The notes beneath the pieces were generated by a model. It was not told where the DNA came from. It ran no database searches and saw only the letters and a program-made list of their open reading frames with translations. 41,494 nucleotides of DNA from Dendronalium phyllosphericum CENA369 (GTDB lineage: Bacteria; Cyanobacteriota; Cyanobacteriia; Cyanobacteriales; Nostocaceae), in the NCBI RefSeq assembly GCF_016056275.1, contig NZ_JAECZA010000032.1, positions 1 to 41,494 on the forward strand, in the 5' to 3' direction. A program made the position numbers and the translations under genes. Of this stretch, positions 17,392-26,424 are shown in pieces. Each line of letters starts with the position of its first letter. The first letter of the stretch is position 1.

Positions 17392-17636
17392 AAACAGTTG
17401 AAATCAGCGATATCGCCTCACTGTTGGAAAAATACGACAAAAACGAGCAGCCTCTGATTTTGACTCGCAATGGTCAGCCGATCGCTGCTTTGTTCTCTGT
17501 TGAAGATATTGATTTAGAAACCCTTAGCTTAAGCATGAATCCAAAGTTCATCAGCATCATTGAGAAATCACGCAAAAGCCAAAAACAAGAAGGTAGAATC
17601 TTCTTGGAAGATATTCACCTTCCCTCTGGAGCTTAA
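17388..17636 (+). CDS. Phd/YefM-type antitoxin
   Basis: 82 residues. The N-terminal part (VEISDIASLLEKYDKNEQPLI, then LTRNGQPIAALFSVED) is the prevent-host-death pattern used for DNA binding and dimerisation. The C-terminus (EKSRKSQKQEGRIFLEDI) is the likely disordered toxin-binding tail. The start overlaps the toxin stop by 4 bp, so translation is coupled. Its stop overlaps the convergent HHH gene by 4 bp. Antitoxins of this type usually repress their own operon. Confidence 0.82.
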   Translation: MKTVEISDIASLLEKYDKNEQPLILTRNGQPIAALFSVEDIDLETLSLSMNPKFISIIEKSRKSQKQEGRIFLEDIHLPSGA

Positions 17637-18169
17637 AAGCGAAGATAATACATCAGCTGGGCGATCGCTTCACCAGATAACTCCAAGCGGCGTTGGAAAT
17701 CAGCTAAGTTTCGGTAATGTCCGGCTGACAGCCGATTTTGCACTACAGCTTGCGCTAAAGACAAGTCCATAAAGGGAATTTTTGCTAGTTGCTCAATTGT
17801 TGCTGTATTTGGGTTGAGTAATTGCGTAGGTTTATCTAAAGACTCGTTGTCATAATAACTAAAAATTAGCAGCGGATTTAATGGCTCAAGTCGCTGTACG
17901 GGCATACTCAAAGCCGCAGCAATATCTTCAATACAGTAAAATTTAACACCCGAACGTGAAAGTTCTACAAGCGATCGCGCTTGGTGAATTGACAAACCAG
18001 GTAAACGCAACCAGTCATCTACAGTTGCTTGATTAGCATCGATACGAATACCTAATTTTGCAGCTATCTGAATTTCTTCCCCAGACTGTAGTCGATAGTA
18101 GGGGTCATTGAGAAGCTTGGCCCGGAGTTTTTGCAACTTGAGATTCAAAGGTAGCCAGTTGTTCATCAT
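17633..18169 (-). CDS. Helix-hairpin-helix (ComEA-like) protein
   Basis: About 178 residues from ATG 18169; a TTG at 18184 that overlaps the preceding stop (TTGA) is the alternative start. At least two HhH units can be seen: IDANQATVDDWLRLPGLSIH and NPNTATIEQLAKIPFMDLSL, each with the N-x-A-T-x-x-L-x-x-(I/L)-P pattern of ComEA-type DNA-binding modules. There is no signal peptide or membrane helix, unlike true ComEA, so a cytoplasmic DNA- or protein-binding role is likelier. It is translated just after the TM2 gene, and its 3' end overlaps the antitoxin gene by 4 bp. Confidence 0.75.
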   Translation of the reverse strand: MMNNWLPLNLKLQKLRAKLLNDPYYRLQSGEEIQIAAKLGIRIDANQATVDDWLRLPGLSIHQARSLVELSRSGVKFYCIEDIAAALSMPVQRLEPLNPLLIFSYYDNESLDKPTQLLNPNTATIEQLAKIPFMDLSLAQAVVQNRLSAGHYRNLADFQRRLELSGEAIAQLMYYLRF

Positions 18170-18180
18170 TTTTGCTTGTT

Positions 18181-18555
18181 TCAAGAAATTTGGTCGAGCA
18201 ACTGGCGGCGCTTTTGCTCAAATTCGTACTCAGAAATCAGTCCATCCTGACGTAGAGCATCCAATTCTCGCAAAGCATCAGCGATCGCTCCGACTCGATC
18301 GCTTGCTTGCTGTGAGATTTTGATCGCTGACTTGCCAAAATTGAAATTGCGATCGAAAGCTTCTTCATCTTGAGCTAAATACCACACTCCCTCAATCGCA
18401 CTAGCCACCTTGGGAATCGGTGTCCAAGAAAGCAGAACATACAACACGCCCCACAACGGCTGTCCTAAATAAAATTTATGTAATCCGGAAATTGTCAGCG
18501 TGCCAGAAAAAGCTAAAATCGCTGCAATACTTCGGCTTTTGCGCTTTGTCAACAT
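18181..18555 (-). CDS. TM2 domain protein with C-terminal SHOCT-like motif
   Basis: About 124 residues from ATG 18555; a TTG at 18582 would add nine residues and is less likely. Two hydrophobic helices (SIAAILAFSGTLTISG and PLWGVLYVLLSWTPIP) with the TM2 signature GLHKFYLGQ between them form a membrane hairpin. The C-terminal LRELDALRQDGLISEYEFEQ is a SHOCT motif, which often mediates oligomerisation. The role is unknown. It lies directly upstream of the HhH gene on the minus strand and is divergent from the J-domain gene. Confidence 0.8.
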   Translation of the reverse strand: MLTKRKSRSIAAILAFSGTLTISGLHKFYLGQPLWGVLYVLLSWTPIPKVASAIEGVWYLAQDEEAFDRNFNFGKSAIKISQQASDRVGAIADALRELDALRQDGLISEYEFEQKRRQLLDQIS

Positions 18556-18714
18556 ATTCAAGGGTAAATTTATTACAATCAAAGTTTCTACAATAAGATA
18601 GCCATAGTAACAGCGCTTCTCATCGATTCAGCATTATAGAATTCCTGTTTGCAAGCAACATCTGAATCTATTTTATTAATATAGTTAAAGTTCTTATCTG
18701 CAAATATTAATCAG

Positions 18715-19662
18715 ATGTCACAGACTGTCCTGCCAGCAAAATGGTTAAAATTACTGTCCGATCCCTATGCTGTGTTGGGAATCTCTGTGGCTGCTGATGA
18801 GCGTCGCATTCTCAAACGCTATCATGCTTTAGCAAAATTGCTGCATCCCGATCGCTATGCTAGAAGCAGCAATATAGAACAAGGCTTGGCAAAGGCAATT
18901 TTTACTTGTTTAATCAATCCAGCTTACGAGCAGTTGAAGCAGACACAAAAACGCACTGAGATAACGGCAATGCTGCGGTTAGAAGCACGCGGCTTGCGGC
19001 CAACAGCACTAACACTTCAAAGTACTGTAGCTGAGGAACTCATAGCAATGTCTGCACTAGAAGGTGAAGTATTTTATGAAAAAGCGATCGCCTCCTACGC
19101 AGAAGTTCAATATCAATTACTCAACGAAGCGTATCAGATAACTCAGCAGTTGAATAAATTGAACTTAACGTATTTATACTTGCGATCGCCCGAACCATTA
19201 ATTGCAAAAGTACCAACTGCCATCATTTCTGAGGTGAAATTCCAGCCAGTAGAATTAACATTAGAACAAATAACAAATATTCAACCACTACCGATAAATT
19301 ACGCTCAACGTCACTATCAACGAGCTATTCAGTACGCTAAACAAGCTAAATGGACACTAGCCGTAGGAGAACTGCGCGATGCTATCAAGCTAGAGTCAAA
19401 TAACAGCGATTACTATGCCTTAATCGGATTCGTTCATCTGCGACAAAATTTTCCAGGGATGGCAAAAGTGTATATACGTCAAGCATTAAAACTGAATCCC
19501 CAACAGCCACTCGCTTTGAAATATGCCACCCAGTTAAAAATTAATCCGCATGAAACTATCAATCCGAAATCGATGGCAAAAGCTGTAGGCATTGCTGCCT
19601 TATTAAGTAAATTTATTTTTAAAACAGGAATAAACTCAAGTCAAGTGGTGAAATCTCGGTAA
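18715..19662 (+). CDS. J-domain protein with TPR segment
   Basis: 315 residues. The N-terminus is a J domain (DPYAVLGISVAADERRILKR...LLHPDRY) with the HPD motif needed to stimulate DnaK ATPase. There is no Gly/Phe region or zinc finger, so it is a type III J protein. Residues about 195-275 form TPR-like helix pairs (YAQRHYQRAIQYAKQAKW; YYALIGFVHLRQNFPGMAKV). A hydrophobic C-terminal stretch could touch the membrane. Clients are unknown. ATG start; monocistronic, divergent from the TM2 gene. Confidence 0.85.
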   Translation: MSQTVLPAKWLKLLSDPYAVLGISVAADERRILKRYHALAKLLHPDRYARSSNIEQGLAKAIFTCLINPAYEQLKQTQKRTEITAMLRLEARGLRPTALTLQSTVAEELIAMSALEGEVFYEKAIASYAEVQYQLLNEAYQITQQLNKLNLTYLYLRSPEPLIAKVPTAIISEVKFQPVELTLEQITNIQPLPINYAQRHYQRAIQYAKQAKWTLAVGELRDAIKLESNNSDYYALIGFVHLRQNFPGMAKVYIRQALKLNPQQPLALKYATQLKINPHETINPKSMAKAVGIAALLSKFIFKTGINSSQVVKSR

Positions 19663-19774
19663 AAAACCGTACTGAAACCGTAGCTTGTTCTCTAGATGAG
19701 TCCCCTAGACTAAAATAAAAATAGGGCAAAAATATAAGCTGCTGAGTGTCATTACTCAGTTGAATATAAATAAT

Positions 19775-20098
19775 ATGGGATTCTTTGATTCTGATATAGT
19801 CCAACAAGAAGCAAAACAACTGTTTGAAGATTATCAAGCATTAATCAAGCTTGGTAGTGGTTACGGCAAATTTGACCGCGAGGGCAAAAAGCTATTTATT
19901 GAGCAGATGGAAGCCATGATGGATCGCTATCGCGTCTTTATGAAGCGCTTTGAGCTATCAGAAGATTTCATGGCCCAAATGACTATGGAACAACTAAAAA
20001 CTCAGCTCGGTCAGTTTGGTGTGACTCCGCAACAGATGTTTGAACAAATGCATCTCACCCTACAAAGGATGAAAACCGAGCTAGAAAACCAGCCCTAA
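19775..20098 (+). CDS. DUF1825 family protein
   Basis: 107 residues beginning MGFFDSDIVQQEAKQLFEDY, the characteristic start of this cyanobacterial and plastid-lineage family. I therefore place the start at ATG 19775 rather than at the TTG five codons upstream. It is almost entirely helical and methionine-rich in its C-terminal half (MAQMTMEQLKTQLGQFG). It is soluble, with no catalytic motif. The function is not established; near-universal presence in cyanobacteria suggests a core role. It is followed by repeat sequence and the convergent penicillin-binding protein gene. Confidence 0.88.
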   Translation: MGFFDSDIVQQEAKQLFEDYQALIKLGSGYGKFDREGKKLFIEQMEAMMDRYRVFMKRFELSEDFMAQMTMEQLKTQLGQFGVTPQQMFEQMHLTLQRMKTELENQP

Positions 20099-20099
20099 A

Positions 20100-20172
20100 T
20101 GTGACTGGGGACTGGTAATTGGTGACTGGGTAATAGGACAAATCCCAATTCCTAACCCCTAATCCCCAATAC
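20100..20172. repeat. GTGACTGGGGACTGG / CCCCTAATCCCCAAT repeats
   Basis: Short G-rich repeats (GACTGGGGACTGGTAATTGG) are followed by their C-rich counterpart (CCCAATTCCTAACCCC). The two halves can pair as a loose hairpin between convergent genes and may help termination. Confidence 0.6.
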
Positions 20173-20174
20173 CT

Positions 20175-22103
20175 CTAATTTGATTTAGGGCGGGTAAATT
20201 GGGAAGGTGATTTAAATTTTTCTGCGGGGACACCCTTAAGCGCTTTTTGCATAAAATCGCGCCACACGGGAGCTACCATTACACCACCCGTAGCACCGCT
20301 AGCTAATTGCCTGTTGTCGTCCCTACCCACCCAGACGGCTGTTGTTAACTGCGGCACAGTACCGACAAACCAAATATCTTTTTCAGATGAGGTTGTACCC
20401 GTCTTACCTGCGGCTGGGCGATCGCTAAGAGCAGCACCTTTACCAGTACCACTATTAACTACTGTTTGCATCACATCAAGAATTGCTGCCGATGCCCAAG
20501 GATCGAGAACTAGCTGGGGTTTGGGCGTGTTATCTAGCAACACATTGCCACTACTATCAGTGATCCGAGCGATAATCGTCGGTGGTGACTGCCAGCCATA
20601 ATTAGCAAAGGTAGCATAAGCACTAGCCATTTCTAGAGGTGTAACACCAATTGCACCCAAAGGCAAAGAAGTCACAGGTTCCATCGGACTCATAATTCCC
20701 AAGGTACGGCAAGTTTCTATAACTCTATTCATTCCCACAGCTTTACCAACCTTGATCACGGGAATGTTGCGTGATTGTGCTAGGGCAGTACGAATGGGCA
20801 TTGGGCCGCTAAAGCCACCATCATAATTTTTCGGATAATACCAACCATTACCATCTCGATAGCTGACTGGAGCATCTACCACGGTTGTGTCTGGGGTAAA
20901 CTTGCCACTGGCAAAGGCAGTGTAGTAGACAAATGGCTTAAAAGAAGATCCAGGCTGTCGTTGGGCTTGGGTTGCGCGGTTGAATTCGCTAGTTTTAGGA
21001 TCTACGCCACCCACCAGTGCTTTGACAAAATGTGTGCGGGGATCGACTGATACTAGAGCCATTTGATTTTTAGATAAACCTTCACCAAGCAGTGTTTTAT
21101 GCCACTTAACGACAGTTTCCTCCGCCATTTTTTGGAAATTGGCATCAACTGTAGTTTGTACCCGCATCCCGCCTTTGAGAAGGGTATCACGTCCAAACTT
21201 CTTAGCTAATTCCTGCGCTACAGTATTGGTGACATAAGGTAAAGCACTACCTTGAAATGACCTGATTCTACCAAGTTTGATTTCTTGCTTGAGGGCATTA
21301 TCGTAGTCTTGCTGGTCGATCCAGTTCAATTCCAGCATTCGCCCTAGTACTTCCTTTTGTTTCTGTTTTGCCAGCTTCATACTCACAAAAGGACTGAATT
21401 CCTCTGGCGCTTGGATCAAACCTGCCATCATTGCTGATTCGCCCAGAGTTAAAGTTTCTGCTGACTTATCAAAATAGCTGCGTGCTGCCGTTTGTACGCC
21501 ATAGTTGTTATGACCCCAATAAACTTGATTGAGGTACATTTCTAAAATTTGGTCTTTGCTAAGAATTTGTTCTAAACGAATTGCCAGTACTCCCTCAGCT
21601 AACTTCCGGGTAAAGGCGCGTTTTTGAGACAAAAACAAATTTTTCACCAACTGCATGGTGATGGTAGAACCGCCCTCTCGCACACCACCTGCTACCGCGT
21701 TAACTACCACAGCCCGTCCCACGCCACTGGGGTTAATACCATGGTGATCGTAGAAATGACTATCTTCGCTAGCTAATACTGCCCGTTTGAGATTTGGAGA
21801 AATTCTATCTAGAGGTACTACTTCTCGGTTGGCTTCTCCGTGGACACTTGTTAATAATTTGCCTTTGATGTCATAAATATAAGTCGTTTCCGACGGCAAA
21901 AAGTTACGTAACTGTCTGACATCCGGCAAATTGCGGAAACTAATAGCCAAGCCAACTAGCGCTCCAGCTACAATAGAGCTTGTCAACATCGTGATTGATA
22001 ATAGAGTACCGCCAGTTACCTGACCTACTCCTTTCAAAAAATCAAAGCCCGATGAAGCCTGACGTTGTGGCTGCTTATTTTCAAAAGTCCTAGAAGACGA
22101 CAC
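20175..22103 (-). CDS. Class A penicillin-binding protein (PBP1A type)
   Basis: 642 residues; a bifunctional peptidoglycan glycosyltransferase/transpeptidase acting in the periplasm. After a cytoplasmic N-terminus and one membrane helix (about 35-58), the GT51 domain shows [39 protein letters not shown] and [17 protein letters not shown]. The transpeptidase has the active-site SSFKPF (S-x-x-K), SRN (in AQSRNIPV) and [10 protein letters not shown]. All catalytic motifs are intact. GTG start with AGGAAG upstream. It is divergent from tyrS across a short spacer. Filamentous cyanobacteria carry several class A PBPs, so the exact orthologue is not assigned. Confidence 0.94.
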   Translation of the reverse strand: MSSSRTFENKQPQRQASSGFDFLKGVGQVTGGTLLSITMLTSSIVAGALVGLAISFRNLPDVRQLRNFLPSETTYIYDIKGKLLTSVHGEANREVVPLDRISPNLKRAVLASEDSHFYDHHGINPSGVGRAVVVNAVAGGVREGGSTITMQLVKNLFLSQKRAFTRKLAEGVLAIRLEQILSKDQILEMYLNQVYWGHNNYGVQTAARSYFDKSAETLTLGESAMMAGLIQAPEEFSPFVSMKLAKQKQKEVLGRMLELNWIDQQDYDNALKQEIKLGRIRSFQGSALPYVTNTVAQELAKKFGRDTLLKGGMRVQTTVDANFQKMAEETVVKWHKTLLGEGLSKNQMALVSVDPRTHFVKALVGGVDPKTSEFNRATQAQRQPGSSFKPFVYYTAFASGKFTPDTTVVDAPVSYRDGNGWYYPKNYDGGFSGPMPIRTALAQSRNIPVIKVGKAVGMNRVIETCRTLGIMSPMEPVTSLPLGAIGVTPLEMASAYATFANYGWQSPPTIIARITDSSGNVLLDNTPKPQLVLDPWASAAILDVMQTVVNSGTGKGAALSDRPAAGKTGTTSSEKDIWFVGTVPQLTTAVWVGRDDNRQLASGATGGVMVAPVWRDFMQKALKGVPAEKFKSPSQFTRPKSN

Positions 22104-22276
22104 GGCGATCTCACTTCCTCACTAGTAAATATAAATGTAATTCATTGAATGAAGTATGTTGGTTAATTTTTTGCAATTATATTAGTTTGGCAGATGAGAG
22201 AACGGACAAGTTGCCAGTGAATATAACCAACCTAACTTCTAACCTCAAAAACGTAGTTAATAACGAATCTACTAGT

Positions 22277-23464
22277 ATGACGCAATTTTCTTGGCTGCAT
22301 CGAGGGATAGTAGAAATTTTCCCGCAACCAACTGATGCTGACAGTGAAAGTCTAGAGAAACGCTTACAAACTACAAACCGACCTTTAAGGATCAAATTGG
22401 GAATTGACCCTACCGGTTCTGATATTCATCTTGGTCATAGCATACCAGTACGAAAACTGCGAGGATTTCAAGATGCTGGTCATACAGCAGTACTCATTAT
22501 TGGGGATTTTACGGCTCGCATTGGCGATCCAACGGGTAAATCTGAGGTGCGTCGCCAGCTTACAGAAGCAGAGGTAGCGCAGAATGCTCAAACTTACCTC
22601 GATCAAGTGCGTCCTATCTTGGATTTTGACACACCAGGAAGGTTAGAAGTGCGTTATAACTCTGAATGGCTTTCCGGGCTGGATTTAGGGAAAGTTGTGG
22701 AGTTACTCTCTACCATGACGGTGGGACAGATGCTAGCCAAAGAGGGATTTGCTGAACGTTATAAAAAAGAGAATCCAATTTTTCTCCATGAGTTCCTATA
22801 TCCATTGATGCAAGGTTATGATTCTGTTGCAGTTGAGGCAGATGTAGAATTAGGGGGAACCGACCAAAAATTTAACCTTGCTGTCGGACGAGATTTACAA
22901 CGTCATTTTGGGCAAAAGCCGCAATTTGGATTGCTACTGCCAATTTTGATTGGTACAGATGGCGTACAAAAAATGTCCAAGTCTTTAGGTAATTATATCG
23001 GGCTGTCAGAACACCCCGCCCAAAAATATCAGAAGTTACAAGGAGTTCCAGATAATCAACTAGAACAGTATTTTGAACTCTTGACTGATTTACCTTTGGA
23101 CAAACTGCCAGAAAATCCCCGCGATCGCCAAACTCTTTTAGCATGGGAAGTAGTCAGGCAATACCACGGCGAACAAGCAGCTAATGAAGCCAAAGAAGCT
23201 GCGAAAACTGGCGGTAAAGAAGGGGCATTACCAGAATTTTCCTTAGCTGGCGTGTCACAATTTCCCGCCAAGTTAGCTTATATTCTCGGTGCTAGTGGTT
23301 TGTGTAAAAGTACTGGGGAAGGCAGACGAAAAATTCAAGAGGGTGGGGTGCGCTTAGATGGCGATCGCATCACCGATGTCGATACCACTTTTCAGCAGCC
23401 TAGTGAATTACAAGGGCGAGTTCTGCAAGTTGGTAAAAATAAGTTTGTCCGACTTGTACCTTGA
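22277..23464 (+). CDS. tyrS: Tyrosyl-tRNA synthetase
   Basis: 395 residues when started at ATG 22277. The in-frame sequence upstream of this ATG opens with TTG and is not conserved-looking. It attaches tyrosine to tRNA-Tyr. The HIGH-class motif reads HLGHS within [20 protein letters not shown], and KMSKS is present as [12 protein letters not shown]. The tRNA-binding S4 domain lies at the C-terminus ([16 protein letters not shown]). KMSKS, length and S4 domain place it in the TyrZ-like branch. No T-box leader is seen, as expected for cyanobacteria. Confidence 0.95.
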   Translation: MTQFSWLHRGIVEIFPQPTDADSESLEKRLQTTNRPLRIKLGIDPTGSDIHLGHSIPVRKLRGFQDAGHTAVLIIGDFTARIGDPTGKSEVRRQLTEAEVAQNAQTYLDQVRPILDFDTPGRLEVRYNSEWLSGLDLGKVVELLSTMTVGQMLAKEGFAERYKKENPIFLHEFLYPLMQGYDSVAVEADVELGGTDQKFNLAVGRDLQRHFGQKPQFGLLLPILIGTDGVQKMSKSLGNYIGLSEHPAQKYQKLQGVPDNQLEQYFELLTDLPLDKLPENPRDRQTLLAWEVVRQYHGEQAANEAKEAAKTGGKEGALPEFSLAGVSQFPAKLAYILGASGLCKSTGEGRRKIQEGGVRLDGDRITDVDTTFQQPSELQGRVLQVGKNKFVRLVP

Positions 23465-23639
23465 GTAGAAGGAGATGAGGGGGATGAGGGAGATGAGGGA
23501 GTGAGGGAGAATAACTTGCGACTTGCGACTTCTGCCTCTTGTACAGACGCGATTAATGAGCCAGCGCGTTGCGGGGGTTCCCCCCGTTGTAGCGACTGGC
23601 GTCGCGTCTCTATGACAACTAACAACTGACAACTGACTA
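23465..23639. repeat. Repeat tract with one element nested in another
   Basis: GATGAGGGGGATGAGGGAGATG repeats lead into CTTGCGACTTGCGACTTCTG, then the palindrome half GACGCGATTAAT (23546-23557). A 45-bp insertion (23558-23602, GAGCCAG...CTGGCGT) splits this from its other half CGCGTCTC (23603-23610). CAACTAACAACTGACAACTG heptads follow up to the pyrF start. The uninterrupted palindrome is seen at 1673-1690. Confidence 0.8.
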
Positions 23640-24356
23640 ATGACAACTGACAAAATTATTGTGGCCTTAGATGTGCCAGATGTGGAAAGTGCGATCGCTC
23701 TTGTAGATAAACTGCCGCAAGTCAATTTCTGGAAAGTCGGTTTAGAATTGTTTACCAGTTCTGGCCCCACAATTATAGAATTACTCAAGTCGCGGCAAAA
23801 ACGCATTTTTCTAGATTTAAAGTTTCATGACATCCCTAACACTGTTGCTGGTGCTTGTCGGGCTGCGGCTAGGTATGGGGTGGATTTACTGACAATTCAT
23901 GCTACTGCTGGTAGAGATGCGTTAAAAGCTGCCACGGAGGCGGTGCAGGTAGGCGCAGCACAAACAGGTGTAGAACCGCCCAAGTTAATTGCAGTTACCT
24001 TGCTGACAAGTATTTCTTCTAGACAACTCGCTTTTGATTTAAAAATCCCCTTAGAGTTGCCAGAATATATCCTAGAAATGGCACTGATGGCTCAAGAAAT
24101 CGGCTTGGATGGGGCAGTTTGTTCGCCCCAAGAGGTAGTACAGTTGCGGCAAACTTGTGGAGATGATTTTCTGCTAGTTTGTCCGGGAGTGCGACCAACT
24201 TGGGCCGATAAAGTAGATCAAAAGCGATCGCTCACTCCAGCGCAAGCTATCCAAGCTGGTGCAGATTACTTAGTGATTGGTCGTCCGATTACTGCTGCTG
24301 CCGAACCTGACTTAGCCTGGAAGAGGATTTCTGAAGAATTAACCACAGTGGTATGA
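23640..24356 (+). CDS. pyrF: Orotidine 5'-phosphate decarboxylase
   Basis: 238 residues; the last step of UMP synthesis (OMP to UMP plus CO2). The N-terminus IIVALDVPD begins the TIM barrel, the catalytic D-x-K-x-x-D is D59, K61, D64 in [13 protein letters not shown], and the phosphate loop is [12 protein letters not shown]. Full length and intact. ATG start directly after repeat sequence, so the ribosome-binding region is repeat-derived. The stop overlaps the next gene by 4 bp (ATGA). Confidence 0.96.
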   Translation: MTTDKIIVALDVPDVESAIALVDKLPQVNFWKVGLELFTSSGPTIIELLKSRQKRIFLDLKFHDIPNTVAGACRAAARYGVDLLTIHATAGRDALKAATEAVQVGAAQTGVEPPKLIAVTLLTSISSRQLAFDLKIPLELPEYILEMALMAQEIGLDGAVCSPQEVVQLRQTCGDDFLLVCPGVRPTWADKVDQKRSLTPAQAIQAGADYLVIGRPITAAAEPDLAWKRISEELTTVV

Positions 24357-25018
24357 AAAAGGTTTGTTCTCCACTCTCTACTCTTTACTCCCTACTCTCC
24401 ATTTTCAAGCTAGTCAGAAATAAAAATTACCGTTTATGGATTCTAGCTTGCAGTTTCTGGTTTGTCATAGCCAGCGTTGATAACTCCGCATTCTCGCAAA
24501 ACTTCATCCCCTCTTTACAGGCAAAGAGGATGAATTCTTGTTCCGAGCAAACTTTAGAAGCATTAACTACTCAAATGTTGCGCGATTTACCTAGTTACGC
24601 TAACCGTGCTAGTCAACGTGCCCGTCGTCTCAGCAGAAGCAGTGATGTTTATAGCTATGTGCTGCTGGCAGGAAGACCTGAGTTTCAGCCTTTGCCCCTT
24701 AACCCAGAAGGATACACCACAGACAGGCAAAAAAGTGCAACCACAGGAGTAGAACAAGTTTTTTTTACTACTTTAGAACGGCAGTATATCAATCAAAAAG
24801 CTGTAGAATTACAAGAATTTCACTGGCTGTTGCTGACAAAAACTAAGAATGGTTGGCGTTTGGTGATGATGTTTACGCAAACTGATTCTTATCCAGTACA
24901 ACAACCAGCATCGCCCCCACGAGATAGCAGCAACGGCAATATTGCCCAAGGAATTAAAACTTGGTTGCGAGATTGTCAGGCAGGAAGTGTGCGTACTGGC
25001 GCGATCGGACTCAAATAA
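24353..25018 (+). CDS. Probable exported protein of unknown function
   Basis: 221 residues. A hydrophobic stretch (about 28-46, [20 protein letters not shown]) ending in SAFSQN looks like a signal peptide. It is preceded by about 25 residues ([14 protein letters not shown]) whose DNA is a short pyrimidine repeat (CTCTACTCTTTACTCC). No alternative ATG, GTG or TTG lies between the two, so the repeat appears to be part of the gene. The mature part (about 150 residues) has two cysteines that could form a disulfide and no recognised domain. It overlaps pyrF by 4 bp, so the two are co-translated. Confidence 0.6.
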   Translation: MKKVCSPLSTLYSLLSIFKLVRNKNYRLWILACSFWFVIASVDNSAFSQNFIPSLQAKRMNSCSEQTLEALTTQMLRDLPSYANRASQRARRLSRSSDVYSYVLLAGRPEFQPLPLNPEGYTTDRQKSATTGVEQVFFTTLERQYINQKAVELQEFHWLLLTKTKNGWRLVMMFTQTDSYPVQQPASPPRDSSNGNIAQGIKTWLRDCQAGSVRTGAIGLK

Positions 25019-25117
25019 TACATTAATAAACCAAAGAAAATTGCTGTTATTTTTTATGCACTAAATTTTAGTCCGGTCGCGCCACTACAAAAGTTGTAGA
25101 TGATTAAATTCAGGTTT

Positions 25118-26008
25118 TTAAGCTTTAGTTTGTCGCTTAAAAATAACTATCTCAGTGCCGACAACTGGGTTACGAGCAATTAGTCTATCTTGAGAGTCGA
25201 TAATTTCTAAATGGGTAAAATCGAGTTCTTGAGAACGTCGTAATATTTCGCTTGCTAGTTTGTCCTGTTGAGATTGTTCGAGATTATACCAATCATTGTT
25301 AATTTTGACAGTCAGATTGCTGGTGCGGAAGTTGGCTTGAATTGACTGTATCAAACCAGAGGCAAAGCGATCGCTAATTTCTGCCACTTGATTTTCGATC
25401 GCCGCAATCAAGGTTTGTTCTGGTGTCAATTCTATAGTTGGTGTTGGTGTTGGCGTTGGTGTTATTTCTGGTGTTGGTTCTGGTGTTGGTTCTGGTAGGG
25501 GTGGCGGAGTTACTTCTGCTATTGGCGGCGTAATTTCCTCTGGTGGCTGTGGTTCTGGTGTTGCTGATGGTGTAATAGTTACCGTTGGTGTTGGTGTGGG
25601 AACCTCCTCAACTGGGGGAACTGTTGCTATTTCAGCAGGCTTACTACTAAACACAGTCGTAGTTGTCCAAACTAGAATTACAGCAATTCCAGCGATAATT
25701 CCTGTCAAAGCTGTATCCGAAAACTTGGCGGACAAATTTGCTGGTAATAAAGAGCGAATTTTGGCTAACAGTCCACTCCACCCCGACTGAAGCTGCTGCA
25801 ACAAACCAGCGCTTTCCTCAGTACCGGGTGCGGGTTCTGTTTCCAGTTTCTCTACGGTTGTTTCTAAAACCCCGATTGTTCCTCTGAGAAGTTGGATAAT
25901 TTGAGACTTCCAAAAAGGTTGGACTTTCACAGGAGGTTTTCGGCGAGGTTGATTCGCTTCGGGTTCAGGGGACGAAGGCGGTTGTGAATTCTGATTGTCT
26001 TGTGACAT
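25118..26008 (-). CDS. Single-pass membrane protein with Pro/Thr-rich linker, unknown function
   Basis: 296 residues. The Pro-rich cytoplasmic N-terminus (about 1-30) is followed by helices (IIQLLRGTIGVLETTVEKL), then one membrane helix (about 104-122, GIIAGIAVILVWTTTTVF). A low-complexity Pro/Thr/Glu linker of about 70 residues follows (TPTPTP, PEPTPEPTPEITP). The final 90 residues form a small globular domain (ISDRFASGLIQSIQANF to VGTEIVIFKRQTKA). The layout suggests a domain held away from the membrane, perhaps through the peptidoglycan. I recognise no named family. ATG start. It is convergent with the preceding gene, and the spacer holds only a weak CTACAA/TTGTAG hairpin. Confidence 0.65.
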   Translation of the reverse strand: MSQDNQNSQPPSSPEPEANQPRRKPPVKVQPFWKSQIIQLLRGTIGVLETTVEKLETEPAPGTEESAGLLQQLQSGWSGLLAKIRSLLPANLSAKFSDTALTGIIAGIAVILVWTTTTVFSSKPAEIATVPPVEEVPTPTPTVTITPSATPEPQPPEEITPPIAEVTPPPLPEPTPEPTPEITPTPTPTPTIELTPEQTLIAAIENQVAEISDRFASGLIQSIQANFRTSNLTVKINNDWYNLEQSQQDKLASEILRRSQELDFTHLEIIDSQDRLIARNPVVGTEIVIFKRQTKA

Positions 26009-26424
26009 GGAACTTTCACCAAAAGCAGCGAATCAAAGACGAATAACACTAAATGATGATGGTTACTGTCTTTACAGCCTTAATGTATCATCTCATTGCT
26101 ATTTGCTTCGGCTAAACTGACTAGATTGGTACTGGCAAAAGCAATGAACAGGGTGTAGGGGATAGGGTGTGGGGTGTAGGGAGTATGGAAATTAAGCCAC
26201 CCACAAGGGGGAACCACTGCGATGGACGGGTTTACTGGCATATAGCAAGTGGCATCGAGGCTTTAAACCTTACTTCGGGGCTAATTCTTCCCCTACACCC
26301 TTCACCCTACCCCCGCCCCGAAGGGGCTTGGTGAAAAGGGGAAAGTACTTTGTTTAATGCCTTTTCACCCGACTCAATTCTCAGTTACCAGTGCCTAGTC
26401 TGCAAAACTTGAATTTAGTGAGTT
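26009..26424. repeat. Spacer with GTGTAGGG-type inverted arms (foldback-like)
   Basis: 26152-26184 carries GGGTGTAGGGGATAGGGTGT-type repeats. 26288-26325 carries the complement (CCCCTACACCCTTCACCCTA), followed by the hairpin GCCCC-GAA-GGGGC (26314-26326). About 105 bp of unrelated sequence lies between the arms. Layout and arm sequence match the element at 1-160, but the cores are not obviously the same. No gene is seen. The rest, 26345-26424, should hold the promoter of the phosphoesterase gene. Confidence 0.55.

Noticed and set aside
22145-22276. N-terminal extension of tyrS
   Set aside because: It needs a TTG start and gives unconserved-looking sequence; ATG 22277 gives a normal TyrRS length and start.
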